Position numbers and translations under genes: made by a program. This document shows positions 28,801 through 38,536 of a stretch of DNA of 64,000 bases, in pieces. The stretch comes from Blastocatellia bacterium (lineage in GTDB: Bacteria > Acidobacteriota > Blastocatellia > UBA7656 > JADIYM01): the NCBI GenBank assembly GCA_016705245.1, contig JADIYM010000018.1, forward strand, positions 20,389 through 84,388. The letters run 5' to 3'. Positions within the stretch are counted from its first letter, which is position 1. Each line of letters begins with the position of its first letter. The notes beneath the pieces are model-generated. The model was not told where the DNA came from, did not search any database, and saw only the letters and a list, made by a program, of their open reading frames with translations.

Positions 28801-29988
28801 ATTGACGACGGCGCCGCATTCGTCATCCACGGCGGACCATCCGGGATTCCGAGCGGCTCGATAGCCACAGTCGCCGACACCTCGATCTTCTCGGGCCAGG
28901 CGGGCTCCTTATTCGGCATCGAGGTCGCCACCGCGAGCGACGTCAACAACGACGGCTACGACGACATCCTCGTCGGCGCCGACAATTACGTCGACAACAT
29001 CCGGCGGACGGTATTCGTGTTTCTGGGCGGCCCAGCTGGCATCGTGGCCACGGGACCCCGCGATGCCGCCGCGACGCTCGTTGCGCCAGTGGGGCCAGGG
29101 TTCGCCTACAGCGTCGAGCTCGACGCGGCCGGCGACGTCAACGGAGATGGTTTCGACGACGTCGTCGTCGGCCTTGCGAATTATGACGGGACGATCGTGA
29201 ACGAGGGCGGTGCGTTCGTCTACTACCTTTCGACTCCGGATGTCCCCGCGGGAGCCGGCACCGACACGGTCGGGATCTACGTCGGGTCGACGGGCGCGTG
29301 GTTTCTTCGCAACTCGAACGCCTCTGGCGGAGCGGACGTCGTCTTCGGCTACGGTCCGGCAGGCCTTGGCTGGACACCCCTTGCCGGCGACTGGAACGGC
29401 GACGGGAGCTCGACGATCGGTCTCTACAACCCGGCGAACGGCTTCTTCTTCCTTCGCAACGACAACTCGCCCGGTCCTGCCGATACATTTTTCGGCTTCG
29501 GGCCAGGGGGCCTCGGGTGGCTTCCGCTCGTCGGCGACTGGGACGGCGATGGCGACGACACCGTCGGCCTCTACAGCCCATCGAACGGTTTCTTCTTTCT
29601 TCGAAACTCGAACGCACCGGGAGGGGCCGACGTGACGTTCGGTTTCGGTCCGGGTGGCCTCGGCTGGGCGCCGATCGTCGGCGACTGGGATGGCGACGGC
29701 ACGGACACGATCGGGCTCTACAGCCCATCGAATGGCTTCTTCTTTCTGCGCAACCAGAACGCGCCCGGCGCCGCCGACCTCACTTTCGGCTTCGGGCCGG
29801 GCGGGCTCGGGTGGCTGCCGCTTGCCGGCGACTGGGACGGCGATGGCGACGTGACGGTCGGTCTCTATGAGCCGTCGAGCGGCTTCTTCTTCCTGCGAAA
29901 CCAGAACGCGCCGGGTGCCGCCGATCTGGTGTTCGGCTACGGCCCGGCAAACGTCACCCCGCTCGTCGGCGACTGGGACGGGCAATAG
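25861..29988 (+). CDS. Very large FG-GAP repeat surface/secreted protein (two frameshifts)
   Basis: Reconstructed length is about 1,375 residues. A strong AAGGAGGTC ribosome site precedes the ATG at 25861 (MPAGVRRSARAVLA). The hydrophobic signal core (SVAILLILAIPST) is in the next frame, so one surplus base is likely between 25895 and 25910. A beta-rich N-terminal domain (about 45-230) precedes 14 FG-GAP/VCBS units of about 65 residues, each with a Ca-binding-like loop such as GAGDVNNDGYDDVIVGA, as in integrin alpha chains. Near 28556-28559 a G is missing from GGGG (GSVVG should continue GAGDTNGDGYDD). The C-terminus has five 49-residue repeats with GDWDGDG and GFFFLRN motifs. Likely extracellular adhesion or carbohydrate-related; the partner is unknown. 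Confidence 0.88.
29263..29986 (+). repeat. Five tandem 49-codon repeats in the FG-GAP protein C-terminus
   Basis: Units of about 147 bases encode D-T-V/I-G-L-Y, GFFFLRN, a G-A-D block, F-G-F-G-P-G-G-L-G-W and GDWDGDG. The middle three are almost identical in protein and very close in DNA, which suggests recent duplication or gene conversion; the first and last are more divergent. The 268 bases after the stop (29989-30256) hold no gene I can support. Confidence 0.85.
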
Positions 29989-30256
29989 CAATGGAGTCCT
30001 TACACACCATCAGTCGTGTGTTGGCGCACAGCAGCCGCGACTCGATTTGGAATGCCGCTCGGTCAGTATCTCGGGACCAGGCGCCAGGTCGAGTTCGCAA
30101 TCATCAACAGCGACCAGACCATCATGCGGATGCCGTATTCGGCCCCGTAACGCCCGACGTCACACCGCTCTGCGGAGACGGCGAGGGATTGAAAAACGGA
30201 GTCCCCCAGAGGCGCGGAGCGCCTTTGATGGGACCCTACGAACCAGGAGGCTCACC

Positions 30257-31432
30257 GTGGTAAGAAACGCCATCGCCATCGTCGCATCGCTCGCATTCGT
30301 CCTCGCCCTCGCGCCGGCCGCGGGTGCCGGGCAGTGCCCGACGACCCCACTCGTCTCGGGGCTCAAGGGGCCGTCAAAGCTCGTCTTCAGCGCGAAGAAC
30401 AACCTGCTGGTCGCCGAGTCGGGCGACGCGCTCAACGCCGGCCGCGTCTCGATCGTCGACCCGGAGACGGGAGCGCGCCGCACACTCCTCGACGGCCTTC
30501 CGGCGGGTATCTCGATCGAGGGCGGCATCTCGGGCCCCTCGGGGCTCGCCGTCCGCGGCCGTTCGCTCTACGTCACGATCGGCGCCGGCGACGGCGTCCT
30601 CGTCGGCCCGGCCCCGGGCAGCGAGCTCGCCAACCCGAATCCGTCGTCGCCGATCGTGAGCTCCGTGCTCGAAGTGAAGTTCAGTGCCTCGGTCGAGAAG
30701 AAGACCGCGGGCTTTACGCTCACCCCCGATCAGCACGCGGACCTGGCGGCGGGCCAGACCGTCCGGCTCAAGAATCGCGGCAAGGACAAGATCACCGTCC
30801 GGCTCGTGGCCGATTTTGCCAACTTCGTGCCGAACCCGCGCCCCGACGTTCCCGACAACGTCCGCTCGTCGAACCCGCACGCCGTCGAGGTCGTCGGCAA
30901 CGCGCTCTACGTCGCCGACGCCAGCTTGAACAAGATCGAGCGCGTCGACATCGCCACGGGCGCAACGACGACGCTCGCGACGCTGGGCCAGCTCCCGAAC
31001 ACGCTTCCCTTCGGCCCGCCGATGGTCGACGCGGTCCCCGACAACGTCCACCTGTTCGACGGCAGTCTGCTCGTCACCCAGCTCTCGGGCTTCCCATTCG
31101 GTCCGGGCGCGTCGCGCGTGAGCCGCATCGACCTGACGTCGGGTGCCGAGACCCCCTTCATCACCGGGCTCACGACCGCAATCGACGTCCTCGCCGTCGA
31201 GGGCCAGGGCGCGGCGGCCGACCAGTACTACGTCCTCGAGTTCAGCTCCAACCTGATCGGCGACCCACCGGGCCCCGGCCGGCTGCTGCGCTTCGACGAT
31301 CCGGCGGGCGAGCCCGAGGTCCTCGTCGAGTGCCTCGTCTCGCCGACGAGCATGGTGCGCGACGCGCGCACGGGCGACATCTACATCGCTCAGATCTTCA
31401 CCGGGCAGATCGTCGTCGTCGCAGCGAACTGA
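30257..31432 (+). CDS. Exported ScyD/ScyE-like beta-propeller protein
   Basis: 391 residues from a GTG at 30257, six bases after AGGAGG. The signal peptide is AIVASLAFVLALAPAAGAG. The mature part is a propeller with NHL-like blades (GLKGPSKLVFSAKNNLLVAE, SGLAVRGRSLYVTIG, PHAVEVVGNALYVADAS), the pattern of the ScyD/ScyE family first noted beside scytonemin genes but widespread in secreted proteins. No enzymatic residues stand out. It ends before a convergent hairpin. It may be a surface binding protein like its FG-GAP neighbour; co-regulation is inferred only from position. Confidence 0.8.
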   Translation: MVRNAIAIVASLAFVLALAPAAGAGQCPTTPLVSGLKGPSKLVFSAKNNLLVAESGDALNAGRVSIVDPETGARRTLLDGLPAGISIEGGISGPSGLAVRGRSLYVTIGAGDGVLVGPAPGSELANPNPSSPIVSSVLEVKFSASVEKKTAGFTLTPDQHADLAAGQTVRLKNRGKDKITVRLVADFANFVPNPRPDVPDNVRSSNPHAVEVVGNALYVADASLNKIERVDIATGATTTLATLGQLPNTLPFGPPMVDAVPDNVHLFDGSLLVTQLSGFPFGPGASRVSRIDLTSGAETPFITGLTTAIDVLAVEGQGAAADQYYVLEFSSNLIGDPPGPGRLLRFDDPAGEPEVLVECLVSPTSMVRDARTGDIYIAQIFTGQIVVVAAN

Positions 31433-31523
31433 GGGCGGTCCGCGGGCGTGCTCGTGGAGGCGGCCGCACGCGACGCGCGCCGCCTCCCACCCCAATGGTC
31501 GTCTATACCTCCACGCCTTCACA

Positions 31524-31604
31524 CCTCCGTGGCTCCGTGTCTCTGCGTCTCTGTGTGCGAAGCGTCTTAAGAGCTCCGCACACAGAGGCACGGAGGCACG
31601 CAGG
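31524..31604. repeat. Family C hairpin
   Basis: Left words CCTCCGTGGCTCCGTG and CTGTGTGCGAAGC pair with right words GCTCCGCACACAGAG and CACGGAGGCACG around GTCTTAAGA. It lies in the 224-base convergent spacer between the ScyD-like gene (ends 31432) and the winged-helix/TPR gene (ends 31657). The rest of that spacer has no other signal. Confidence 0.9.
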
Positions 31605-31656
31605 CGCCGCTCGAGGCACGAAGGCCCGCAAGCCCCTCGACACGCTCATCGAGCCA

Positions 31657-33606
31657 TCAGCCGGGGAGGTTCAATCGCTTCGCCAGATCGACGAAGCGCG
31701 GATCCTCGCGCACGGCGTCCCACTTAGGGTCCGCGCCGAGGAAGATCATGTGGACGTCTCGCTCGCCGTAGCCCCGTTCGAGCCACCTGAAGACCTCGTC
31801 CGATCGACCCAATCCCAGATGGACCATCGCCACGTTGTAAGGGGGGACGTATTGTCGGCCCTCGAGCGCTTGCAGTTCGGCGAGCGCGCGCTCGGCCTCG
31901 CCCCGCCGTCCTGACACGGCGTCGGTATAACCGGCCAGCGAGATCGCTTCGGAGTTGCCCCCCGAGAACTCTCTCGCCTTCTGAAAGGCCTCGAGCGCAT
32001 CGTCATAGCGGCCCTCGCGCTCGAGGTTCTTGCCGAGCATGAGCTGCCCGATCCAGAAGCCAGGGTCCACTTCGAGGATCCTGTTTGCGTGGTCGATCCC
32101 CTGCGGGTACCGGCGCGCGTGGAAGAGGAACTGCCCCTTGAGCGCACCGAGGAAGGGCGAGAGTGGCTCGAGCTTGAGCGCGCGATCCGCCGCCGTCAGT
32201 GCCTCGTCGTCACGCCCGAGGATCGACATCAGGTGGGCATAGCCGAGGTGCGCAAGCGGATCGTTCGGGTTGATCTCAATGGCAAGTCGGAACTCTTGCT
32301 CGGCCCCTCCCCAATCCCAGTCGTAGAAGAGCGCTATCCAGCCGAGCGCGGTATGAGCTTCGGCCAGCCGATCGTCGATCGCCAGGGCATCGAGCGCCGC
32401 CTTCTTCGCCTTCGGAAACGCCTCCGCCGACGGGACGTCGCTCATCATGGGCTGGGCTCGGTAGCAGTCGGCAAGCCCGGCGTACGCGAGGGCGTACGTC
32501 GGGTCGCGCTCGAGCGCTTTCTGGAAATACTGAGCGGCCTGCGCACTGCCCTCGCGCGTCCTCTTGTTCCAGAAGAAACGGCCCTTCAGGTAGAGCTCAT
32601 AGGCTTCCGCATCCGCGGTGTACCGTTTCGCCAGAAACGCTCGCTCATCGCTCGTCAGTTTGACCGCCAGCTCGCCGACAACGTGCTCGGAGATCGCGTC
32701 TTGCACGTCGAAGATGTCGCTGAACCTGCCGTCGAACTGTCCCACCCAGAGCGTCGTGGCATCGGCGACCCGAATGAGTCGAGCGGTGACCCTGATGCGA
32801 TCGCCCGATCGCTGGATGGTTCCGTCGAGGACCGCCTCCACGCCCAGTTCGCGGCCAGCGGCCACCGGGTCGGCTGCGACGTCGCCGTATTTGCGCACGG
32901 AGCTGATCGGTAGAACGGTGATTTCCCTGCTGTGGCTGAGCTTGGTGATCAGCGCATCGGCGACGCCGAGCTCGAGTGCCTCGTCACGGTTCTCGGGAAC
33001 GAGCGGCTTGAACGGAAGGATGGCGACGGACCTGATCGGCGGCGCGACGGGCGTTCTCGACTGCGCACGCCAGAGGGCCACCGCGCCGACGCTCAAAAGG
33101 GTGACAAGCGCCGCGGCGAGCGCGACACCCCACACGCGACGCCGCGTCCGCCCGGCAGGCGTGAGCGGCAGTAGCGGGTCAGCCGGTACGACGTCCTCCT
33201 GCAGCGACTCGGACTCGGGGAGTTCCGGTACTGCGCTCTCAATCACGCCGCCGCTGGCAAGCAGCGTCACGTCGGCGACGAACCGATACCCGCGCCCCGG
33301 CACCGTCGCGATGAATCGGTGCTCGCTCGGGCGCTCCCCCAGCACGGCTCGCAGTCGGCTGATGTTCTGGCCGAGGTTGTTCTCCTCGACGACTGTGTCG
33401 GGCCAGATCGCCGACATCAGCTCGTCCTTGGACAGGACCTTGCCCCGATGCTCGACGAGGTAGACGAGCGTTTCGAAGACCTTAGGCGTGAGGGCTACCG
33501 GCTCGCCGCCCCGAAGCAGCATGCGTCTTGAAGTGTCCAGGTGGAATTCCCCGAACCGATAGCTGGGCGATTTTGACTCGTCCACGCGAGTGTCAAGAGT
33601 TTTCAA
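31657..33606 (-). CDS. Membrane winged-helix regulator with FlgO-like and TPR domains (CadC/ToxR type)
   Basis: 649 residues. The N-terminal OmpR-type DNA-binding winged helix (about 15-110; ALTPKVFETLVYLVEHRGKV, then RFIATVPGRGYRFVADV) is followed by a linker and one transmembrane helix (VWGVALAAALVTLLSVGAVAL, about 155-178). Then come a FlgO-like alpha/beta domain (about 190-330; RSVAILPFKPLVPEN, LGVEAVLDGTIQRSGDRIR) and about seven TPR units to the C-terminus (YALAYAGLADCYRAQP, AEAHTALGWIALFYDWD). The layout puts DNA binding in the cytoplasm and the sensory TPR part outside. There is no receiver domain. It is divergent from the small exported gene at 33713, a plausible target. Confidence 0.9.
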   Translation of the reverse strand: MKTLDTRVDESKSPSYRFGEFHLDTSRRMLLRGGEPVALTPKVFETLVYLVEHRGKVLSKDELMSAIWPDTVVEENNLGQNISRLRAVLGERPSEHRFIATVPGRGYRFVADVTLLASGGVIESAVPELPESESLQEDVVPADPLLPLTPAGRTRRRVWGVALAAALVTLLSVGAVALWRAQSRTPVAPPIRSVAILPFKPLVPENRDEALELGVADALITKLSHSREITVLPISSVRKYGDVAADPVAAGRELGVEAVLDGTIQRSGDRIRVTARLIRVADATTLWVGQFDGRFSDIFDVQDAISEHVVGELAVKLTSDERAFLAKRYTADAEAYELYLKGRFFWNKRTREGSAQAAQYFQKALERDPTYALAYAGLADCYRAQPMMSDVPSAEAFPKAKKAALDALAIDDRLAEAHTALGWIALFYDWDWGGAEQEFRLAIEINPNDPLAHLGYAHLMSILGRDDEALTAADRALKLEPLSPFLGALKGQFLFHARRYPQGIDHANRILEVDPGFWIGQLMLGKNLEREGRYDDALEAFQKAREFSGGNSEAISLAGYTDAVSGRRGEAERALAELQALEGRQYVPPYNVAMVHLGLGRSDEVFRWLERGYGERDVHMIFLGADPKWDAVREDPRFVDLAKRLNLPG

Positions 33607-33712
33607 GTTTTTTCATGTTGATTCTAAAGACTTTCAGAGCCTCGACGGAAGAGCATCGTCGCTGTCGGGCCAGTACGGGCCCCGACGAATCGCAGGCAAT
33701 GGAGGAAGGTTA

Positions 33713-34201
33713 ATGAAGTCGAGAATCTGGAAGTCAGTCAGTGTCGTCGCGCTCGTGGCGATGTTTGCCTTCGTTGGAACGGTTCCCAGCACGTCCGCGG
33801 GGCCGGGTAAGGCTGGGAAGCTCGAGGGGACGTGGCTCGTCGAGATCACGATTCGGAACTGCCAGACGGGCGACGCGGTGGCGCCTCCGTTCGTCTCGCT
33901 GCTCACGTTCTCTCGCGGCGGAACGCTCACCGAGAGCACTTCACGCTCCAGCCCATCGGTGCGCGGCTCGGGCCACGGGTCCTGGGACCGATCGAACGGG
34001 GGCGGCTATACCGCCTCGCACACGGCGTTCCTCTACAGCCCAGAGGGGGCCTGGACGGGTATGCAGAAGGTCACGCAGACCATCACGATCGGGGCTGATC
34101 CGAACGTGTTCGAGGCGGATGCGATGAGCCAGGTTACCGACACCAGTGGGAACGTGGTCATGTCGGGGTGCTCCTCCGCGGTCGGCCACCGCCTCGAATG
34201 A
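33713..34201 (+). CDS. Small exported protein of unknown function
   Basis: 162 residues. The start at 33713 has a near-ideal GGAGGAAGG behind it. The signal peptide (VVALVAMFAFVGTVPSTSA) is followed by a single beta-rich domain that begins KLEGTWLVEITIRNCQTGD and holds two Cys residues (NCQ near residue 48; SGCSS near the C-terminus) that could form a disulfide. The GTW opening and alternating strands resemble small lipocalin-like beta barrels, but I cannot place it in a family. Divergence from the winged-helix/TPR regulator, with an AT-richer 106-base spacer between them, suggests regulation by it. Confidence 0.75.
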   Translation: MKSRIWKSVSVVALVAMFAFVGTVPSTSAGPGKAGKLEGTWLVEITIRNCQTGDAVAPPFVSLLTFSRGGTLTESTSRSSPSVRGSGHGSWDRSNGGGYTASHTAFLYSPEGAWTGMQKVTQTITIGADPNVFEADAMSQVTDTSGNVVMSGCSSAVGHRLE

Positions 34202-34216
34202 AGCGAAGCTAGTCCG

Positions 34217-34297
34217 CCTCCGTGCCTCCGTGCCTCTGTGTGCGCAGCGTCTGAAGAGCTACGCACGCAGAAGCACGGAGCCACGAAGACACGGAGG
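34217..34297. repeat. Family C hairpin
   Basis: CCTCCGTGCCTCCGTGCC and CTGTGTGCGCAGC pair with GCTACGCACGCAGA and CACGGAGCCACGAAG around GTCTGAAGA. It begins 16 bases after the stop of the small exported gene and precedes tRNA-Pro. The right arm has more mismatches than the other copies, suggesting it is older. Confidence 0.88.
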
Positions 34298-34374
34298 TAC
34301 CGCTCGAGGATACGTAAGGCCGGCAAGCCATTCCTTGACGGTCGCCAAAGCGACGGCTACAGTCCTGCCTTCGT

Positions 34375-34453
<79 letters not shown>

Positions 34454-34508
34454 TGAGATCGTCGAGAGCCGCCGCGCTGGCGGCTTTCGCGTTTACGGAA
34501 GCCGGGGA

Positions 34509-34541
34509 ACCCGCTCCTTACTGCTCGCGGTACTAATCCCG
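34509..34541. repeat. Family G half copy
   Basis: CCCGCTCCTTACTGCTCGCG followed by GTACTAATCC resembles the left arm of the inverted repeat at 50291. No complementary partner is seen nearby. Confidence 0.5.
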
Positions 34542-34557
34542 ACAGACGAACCTTGGC

Positions 34558-34681
34558 CAATTGCGCGAAGCGCCTTGGAGTTCGGCGCGTAGCGCCGCTC
34601 TGGATCGTCGTTCAGTAGCGCCAATCGCCGGGGAATCCAAAGCGGCGATTCACGCCGCACTCCCAGGCGCTTCGCGCAATG
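34558..34681. repeat. Family A intergenic hairpin
   Basis: Outer words AATTGCGCGAAGCGCC and GGCGCTTCGCGCAAT are nearly perfect complements. The inner left arm is mutated (GGCGCGTAGCGCC) against an intact right arm (GGCGATTCACGCC). It ends 15 bases before the stop of the PATAN-domain gene (34697, minus) and lies downstream of tRNA-Pro, in convergent position. Confidence 0.9.
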
Positions 34682-34696
34682 CCCTGGAGACGGCGG

Positions 34697-37600
34697 TTAC
34701 GCCCGCCGTCGTCCCGTCGGGAACGGTTCCGCCGTCAGGTTGGTGTAGTACTCCTCGAGCATCACGATGCGTTGCTCGAATACAGCCCGCTGCAACCGCT
34801 CGATCTCGTCGAGCTGCCCCCGCAGGCACAGCAGCGCAAACAGCCCCCACAAAGCCCGCTGCCGGTCGGCGTAGAGCTTCTCCTTCCGCTCCTTCGTCAC
34901 GTTGCCTTCCACCGCCAGCCGCTGCACCTCGCCCTGTATCTCTTTCACCACGTTCAGGCAGATCGCGAAGTACGCTCGGAACTTCGCCTCCGCCGATGGC
35001 TCCTTCGGACGGAAGTACATCTCTTCGTACTGAAACACCTTCATGAAAATCTTGTCGGCGAGCGTGCGAGAGATCGACGACGACCGCGCGAGATCGTCCG
35101 GCGCCGTCTCGGCGATGTCACCAATCGTCGCAAATCCAGCGAGCAGCACCTTGTTGACGACGCGGTCGTCCACCTCGGGCACCTGCCGCAGCACGAACTT
35201 CACGATGAGCGCTTCGCGCTTCGCGGCAACGTGGTCGGCGTCAGGCTCGAGCGAAAACGCCGCCGGCAACTCCGCGGCGAGCTTCGCATATTCGCCGAGC
35301 ACAAACCCGCAGAACGCCGGCGTCAGCACGTCGCTCCCCGTCTGCTGCTGTCGCGCGAACGCCTGCTCGAGTCGCGACGCGATGCCGGCGAGCTCAGCCT
35401 CGCCCGACCTCGCCGATGCTTCGCGGAAGAGCGCCACCGGCGTCGCAACCACCTTCAACCACGCCGATGAAGTCTCACGATCGGTCGCGTTGTTGCGCTC
35501 GATCTCGCGAACGAAGTCCTTGATCGGCTTCACGAACTCGCCCGCCGAGTCCGACAGCAGTTCGCGCGGCAGGCGAATGTCGATCGATGCGAGATCGCCG
35601 CCTAGCTGTCCCTCGAGCGCGTCTTCCAGTGTCTCGGTCACCACGTCGGCGCTCGGTACGCCGCCAACGCCCGACATCACGTCGTAAGGATCGATCAGTC
35701 CATCGATGTTCTCGATCTGCTCGAGGATCGACTGGATGAAACGGTCTTCGTCCTGTGCCGGCTGCGGCCACCGATCTTCTTCCGGAAGGTAGATGTCGAG
35801 GTAGTCGAGCAGCTCCTGCCGGTCGATGTCGGCGCCCGATCGCAGGTACGCCGCCATGAGCGCGACGACGCGCGTGAGGAACTCGACGTTCTGGTCCGTG
35901 AAGACCCGTCTGAGGTTGAACCCGTTCAGAATGAAGGTGTGGAGCGCGAGCGTCGACGTCCGGATCGAGTCGTCCTTCGCCTCGCTCGACAGGTAGGCAC
36001 AGATCTCGGCCGCGGACTGGTAGCTCTGGAAGTACGTCGGATGCTGCTGGATGCGGCGGACGAAGAGCTCGAGCGCCGTGACCGCATCGTCGAGCGTCGC
36101 AAGCTGCGGGTCGACGGTGCCCGTCTCGACGATCAGCAGGTTCTGCCGAAGCAGATCGAACAGGACGCGGTAGATCTCGTGATCGCTCAGTCCGGTTGCG
36201 CCCGCGATCGTCTTCAAGTCGACGAAGTGCGTCAGGCAGACCCAGACGGCGCGGTACGGGCCAAGCTGCCCTGTCGTCTGAATTCCATCGCCCGGAAACT
36301 CGGCTTGCGATCGGCGGAACCGGGACTCGGGCGAGAGGATTCCCCCGATGATCTGCTGGACGTGCTTAGCCCGGAACAGACCCTCGCGGATCAGGTCCGG
36401 CGTCGGCTGGTCGAGCGTCCGGGCGTCCGTCGCTGCGCGCGCCGGGTCGAAACTCCACATCGAGATCGAGGAGCGCTCGAGGGCGAAAATCCAGAAGAAG
36501 GCGTCCCCGTCCTTCGAGAAAAGCGTCGGTACGCTGGCGTGCCAGACCTCGCCCTTGCGCAGATTCACCTCGCCGGCGATTCCGGCGCGCGTCGAAATCT
36601 CGAGCCGCCCGCTCGTGCCCGCTTCGAATGCGAGGCTGAGCGCCTCGGGCAGGTTCCGATCCTCGAGGAGCGCGTGAAGCGCGCGGTCGTACGAAAGCGC
36701 CGGGGGAGGTGCGGGCGCCTCGCGCAGGCGCGCGATCGCCATGCCGAGGTCGTGCGTCGGCGGAAATGCCGCCGCCACCTCGTCGCACAACGCCCCGACG
36801 TCGGGGATGGCCGCGCTCCCGAGCGCGAGCAGCTTCGAGCGGGTCGCCTGCGTATTGCCGAGCAGCGAGAAGCTCATCTTGAGCTTCTTCATCTCCTTCC
36901 GCACATCGCCTTCAATTGCCGTGCGAACGCCCTCCGGCAGCATCGTGCGCGTGAAGGACTCGCGATAGGCGTCGAGCAGATTGTGCGCGAAGCAGAAGTC
37001 GACAGCGGCGCGCGCCGAGGCCTCGGTCTGGATCTCGAGCAGCGCGTTGACGATGCGATTGCACGCATCGGTTGCGTCGGGCGCCTTGCCGAATTCCGGC
37101 TCGAACTGCCCGAGCTTGGAGGTGAGCACCGAAACCGCCTCGTCCGACCGTAGCTTCGCGAGGGCCGCAACGATCTCGGCGTTGAGCTGCTGCGGGCTGT
37201 CGCGCCGCAGGTGCTGCGCCAGAACCCGGGCCGCGCGCACCTTCATCGGCGTCGCATCGGTCGCGATGTGCCCGAGCATCCAGACGAGACCACTGCGGTA
37301 TGCCCAGGGACTCGACGCGTCGGCGCGCTCGAGCGATTCGACGACGAGGGAATAAACGTCCTTTCCGTACGCGGCGAAGACCGTCAGGGCGATCTCTCGC
37401 TCGTGGCGGTCCGTCTCGTGCATCAGCCGGTCGAGCAGCGCCTCGGCTCTCCACTGCGGGAACATCGGCAGCATGCTGCGCAGGAGAATGGGGCCGGTGC
37501 GGCGGCCGCCGTATTCGGCAAGCCGCTCGAGACTGAGCAGGTCGCTCTTCGACTGGAACCTGTCGATGCGCGTGACGTCGAGGTTGCTCGCGTCGGCGAG

Positions 37601-38355
37601 AGTCCGGATGATCCCGAAGATCTGGACCGAGTGCTCGAGGAAGTCGTCGTTGAAGAGCGCGATCGCCAGATCGCGAGCTGGCCGAGGTAGCCCTCGATCT
37701 GGAACTGCTGCTGGTGCTGATAGACGATGTCGCGGTCGGCGACGTTCGCGAGCATGATCTCGCGGCGCATCAGCGCGTCCTTGATGAGGCTGACGAAGTC
37801 GTCGAAGACCTCGTTGACTTGCGCCTGGTACTGGACGACGTTCTCGCGGACCGCTTCGTCGGTGAATCGGAACCGCTTGTCAGCGGACAGGATCTGATGG
37901 GTCGCGCTTCTGTAGAGGTCTTCGTTGAACTGCTCGGGCGTCACGGCGGCCTGCGGTCGGACCTCGAGGGCGAACTCCTGCGGATCGCGCATCTCGCCGA
38001 TGGGCCGGATCTCCTGCCACGGGTAGCGGCGGAAGAGCTCGGTGACGGCCGGCCGGTCGCCGACGGGCGCGGCCTCGATGAAGGCCTTCTCGAATCGCGG
38101 GAAGAAATCGTAGACCCGGCGGAAACGAACGATTCGGTAGAAAAAGATGTCGTAGACCTTCGCGCGCAAGACGAGGATTGCCTTGGCCCGCTCCGGCGGT
38201 GGCGCCGTGTATGCCTTCTGCATCACGGTCTCGGCAATCGCGCGGATGTCGTAGCGCACGACGGTCGCAAGGGCGTGGCCGACAAGCGCGGGAGCGCTCT
38301 GCCCCATGAGGAATCGCTCGAAGTCGGCGAATGCCTGCGCGGTCGTGTTGTCCAT
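34697..38355 (-). CDS. Very long PATAN-domain (DUF4388) protein, frameshifted
   Basis: About 1,218 residues when rejoined. The N-terminal 230 residues are helical (MDNTTAQAFADFERFLM, RVYDFFPRFEKAFIEAA). Near 37671-37675 the frame breaks: EGYLGQL should continue DLAIALFNDDFLEHSVQI, one base missing. The middle part has HEAT-like helices (VWMLGHIATDATPMKVRAAR) to about residue 470. A PATAN/DUF4388 domain follows (ALSLAFEAGTSGRLEIST, VNLRKGEVWHASV). The rest is helical and includes a helix-hairpin-helix-like KVLLAGFATIGDIAETAPDD. PATAN domains occur beside receivers and GTPase systems in gliding and signalling proteins. No transmembrane or catalytic motif is seen. It is divergent from the ferredoxin-fusion gene. 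Function unknown. Confidence 0.82.
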
Positions 38356-38536
38356 GCGGATGCGGGGGCTCCGTGGCCTGGAAGATCAGCGGTTCACAAT
38401 ACCGACATGCGCGGGCCGGATCAACGCGGGCTGTTTCATCCACCGCGCCGCTGTACACCATCGGATTGCACTGCGGGCGCCGCCATCGCTATAGTTCCGG
38501 GTTTCGAATGACCTGCAGGAGCCGACCGTACCCGAC

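Noticed and set aside
29991..30263. Open frame between the FG-GAP and ScyD-like genes
   Set aside because: Its composition is not protein-like, it has no ribosome site and no recognisable domain, and it overlaps the ribosome site of the next gene.
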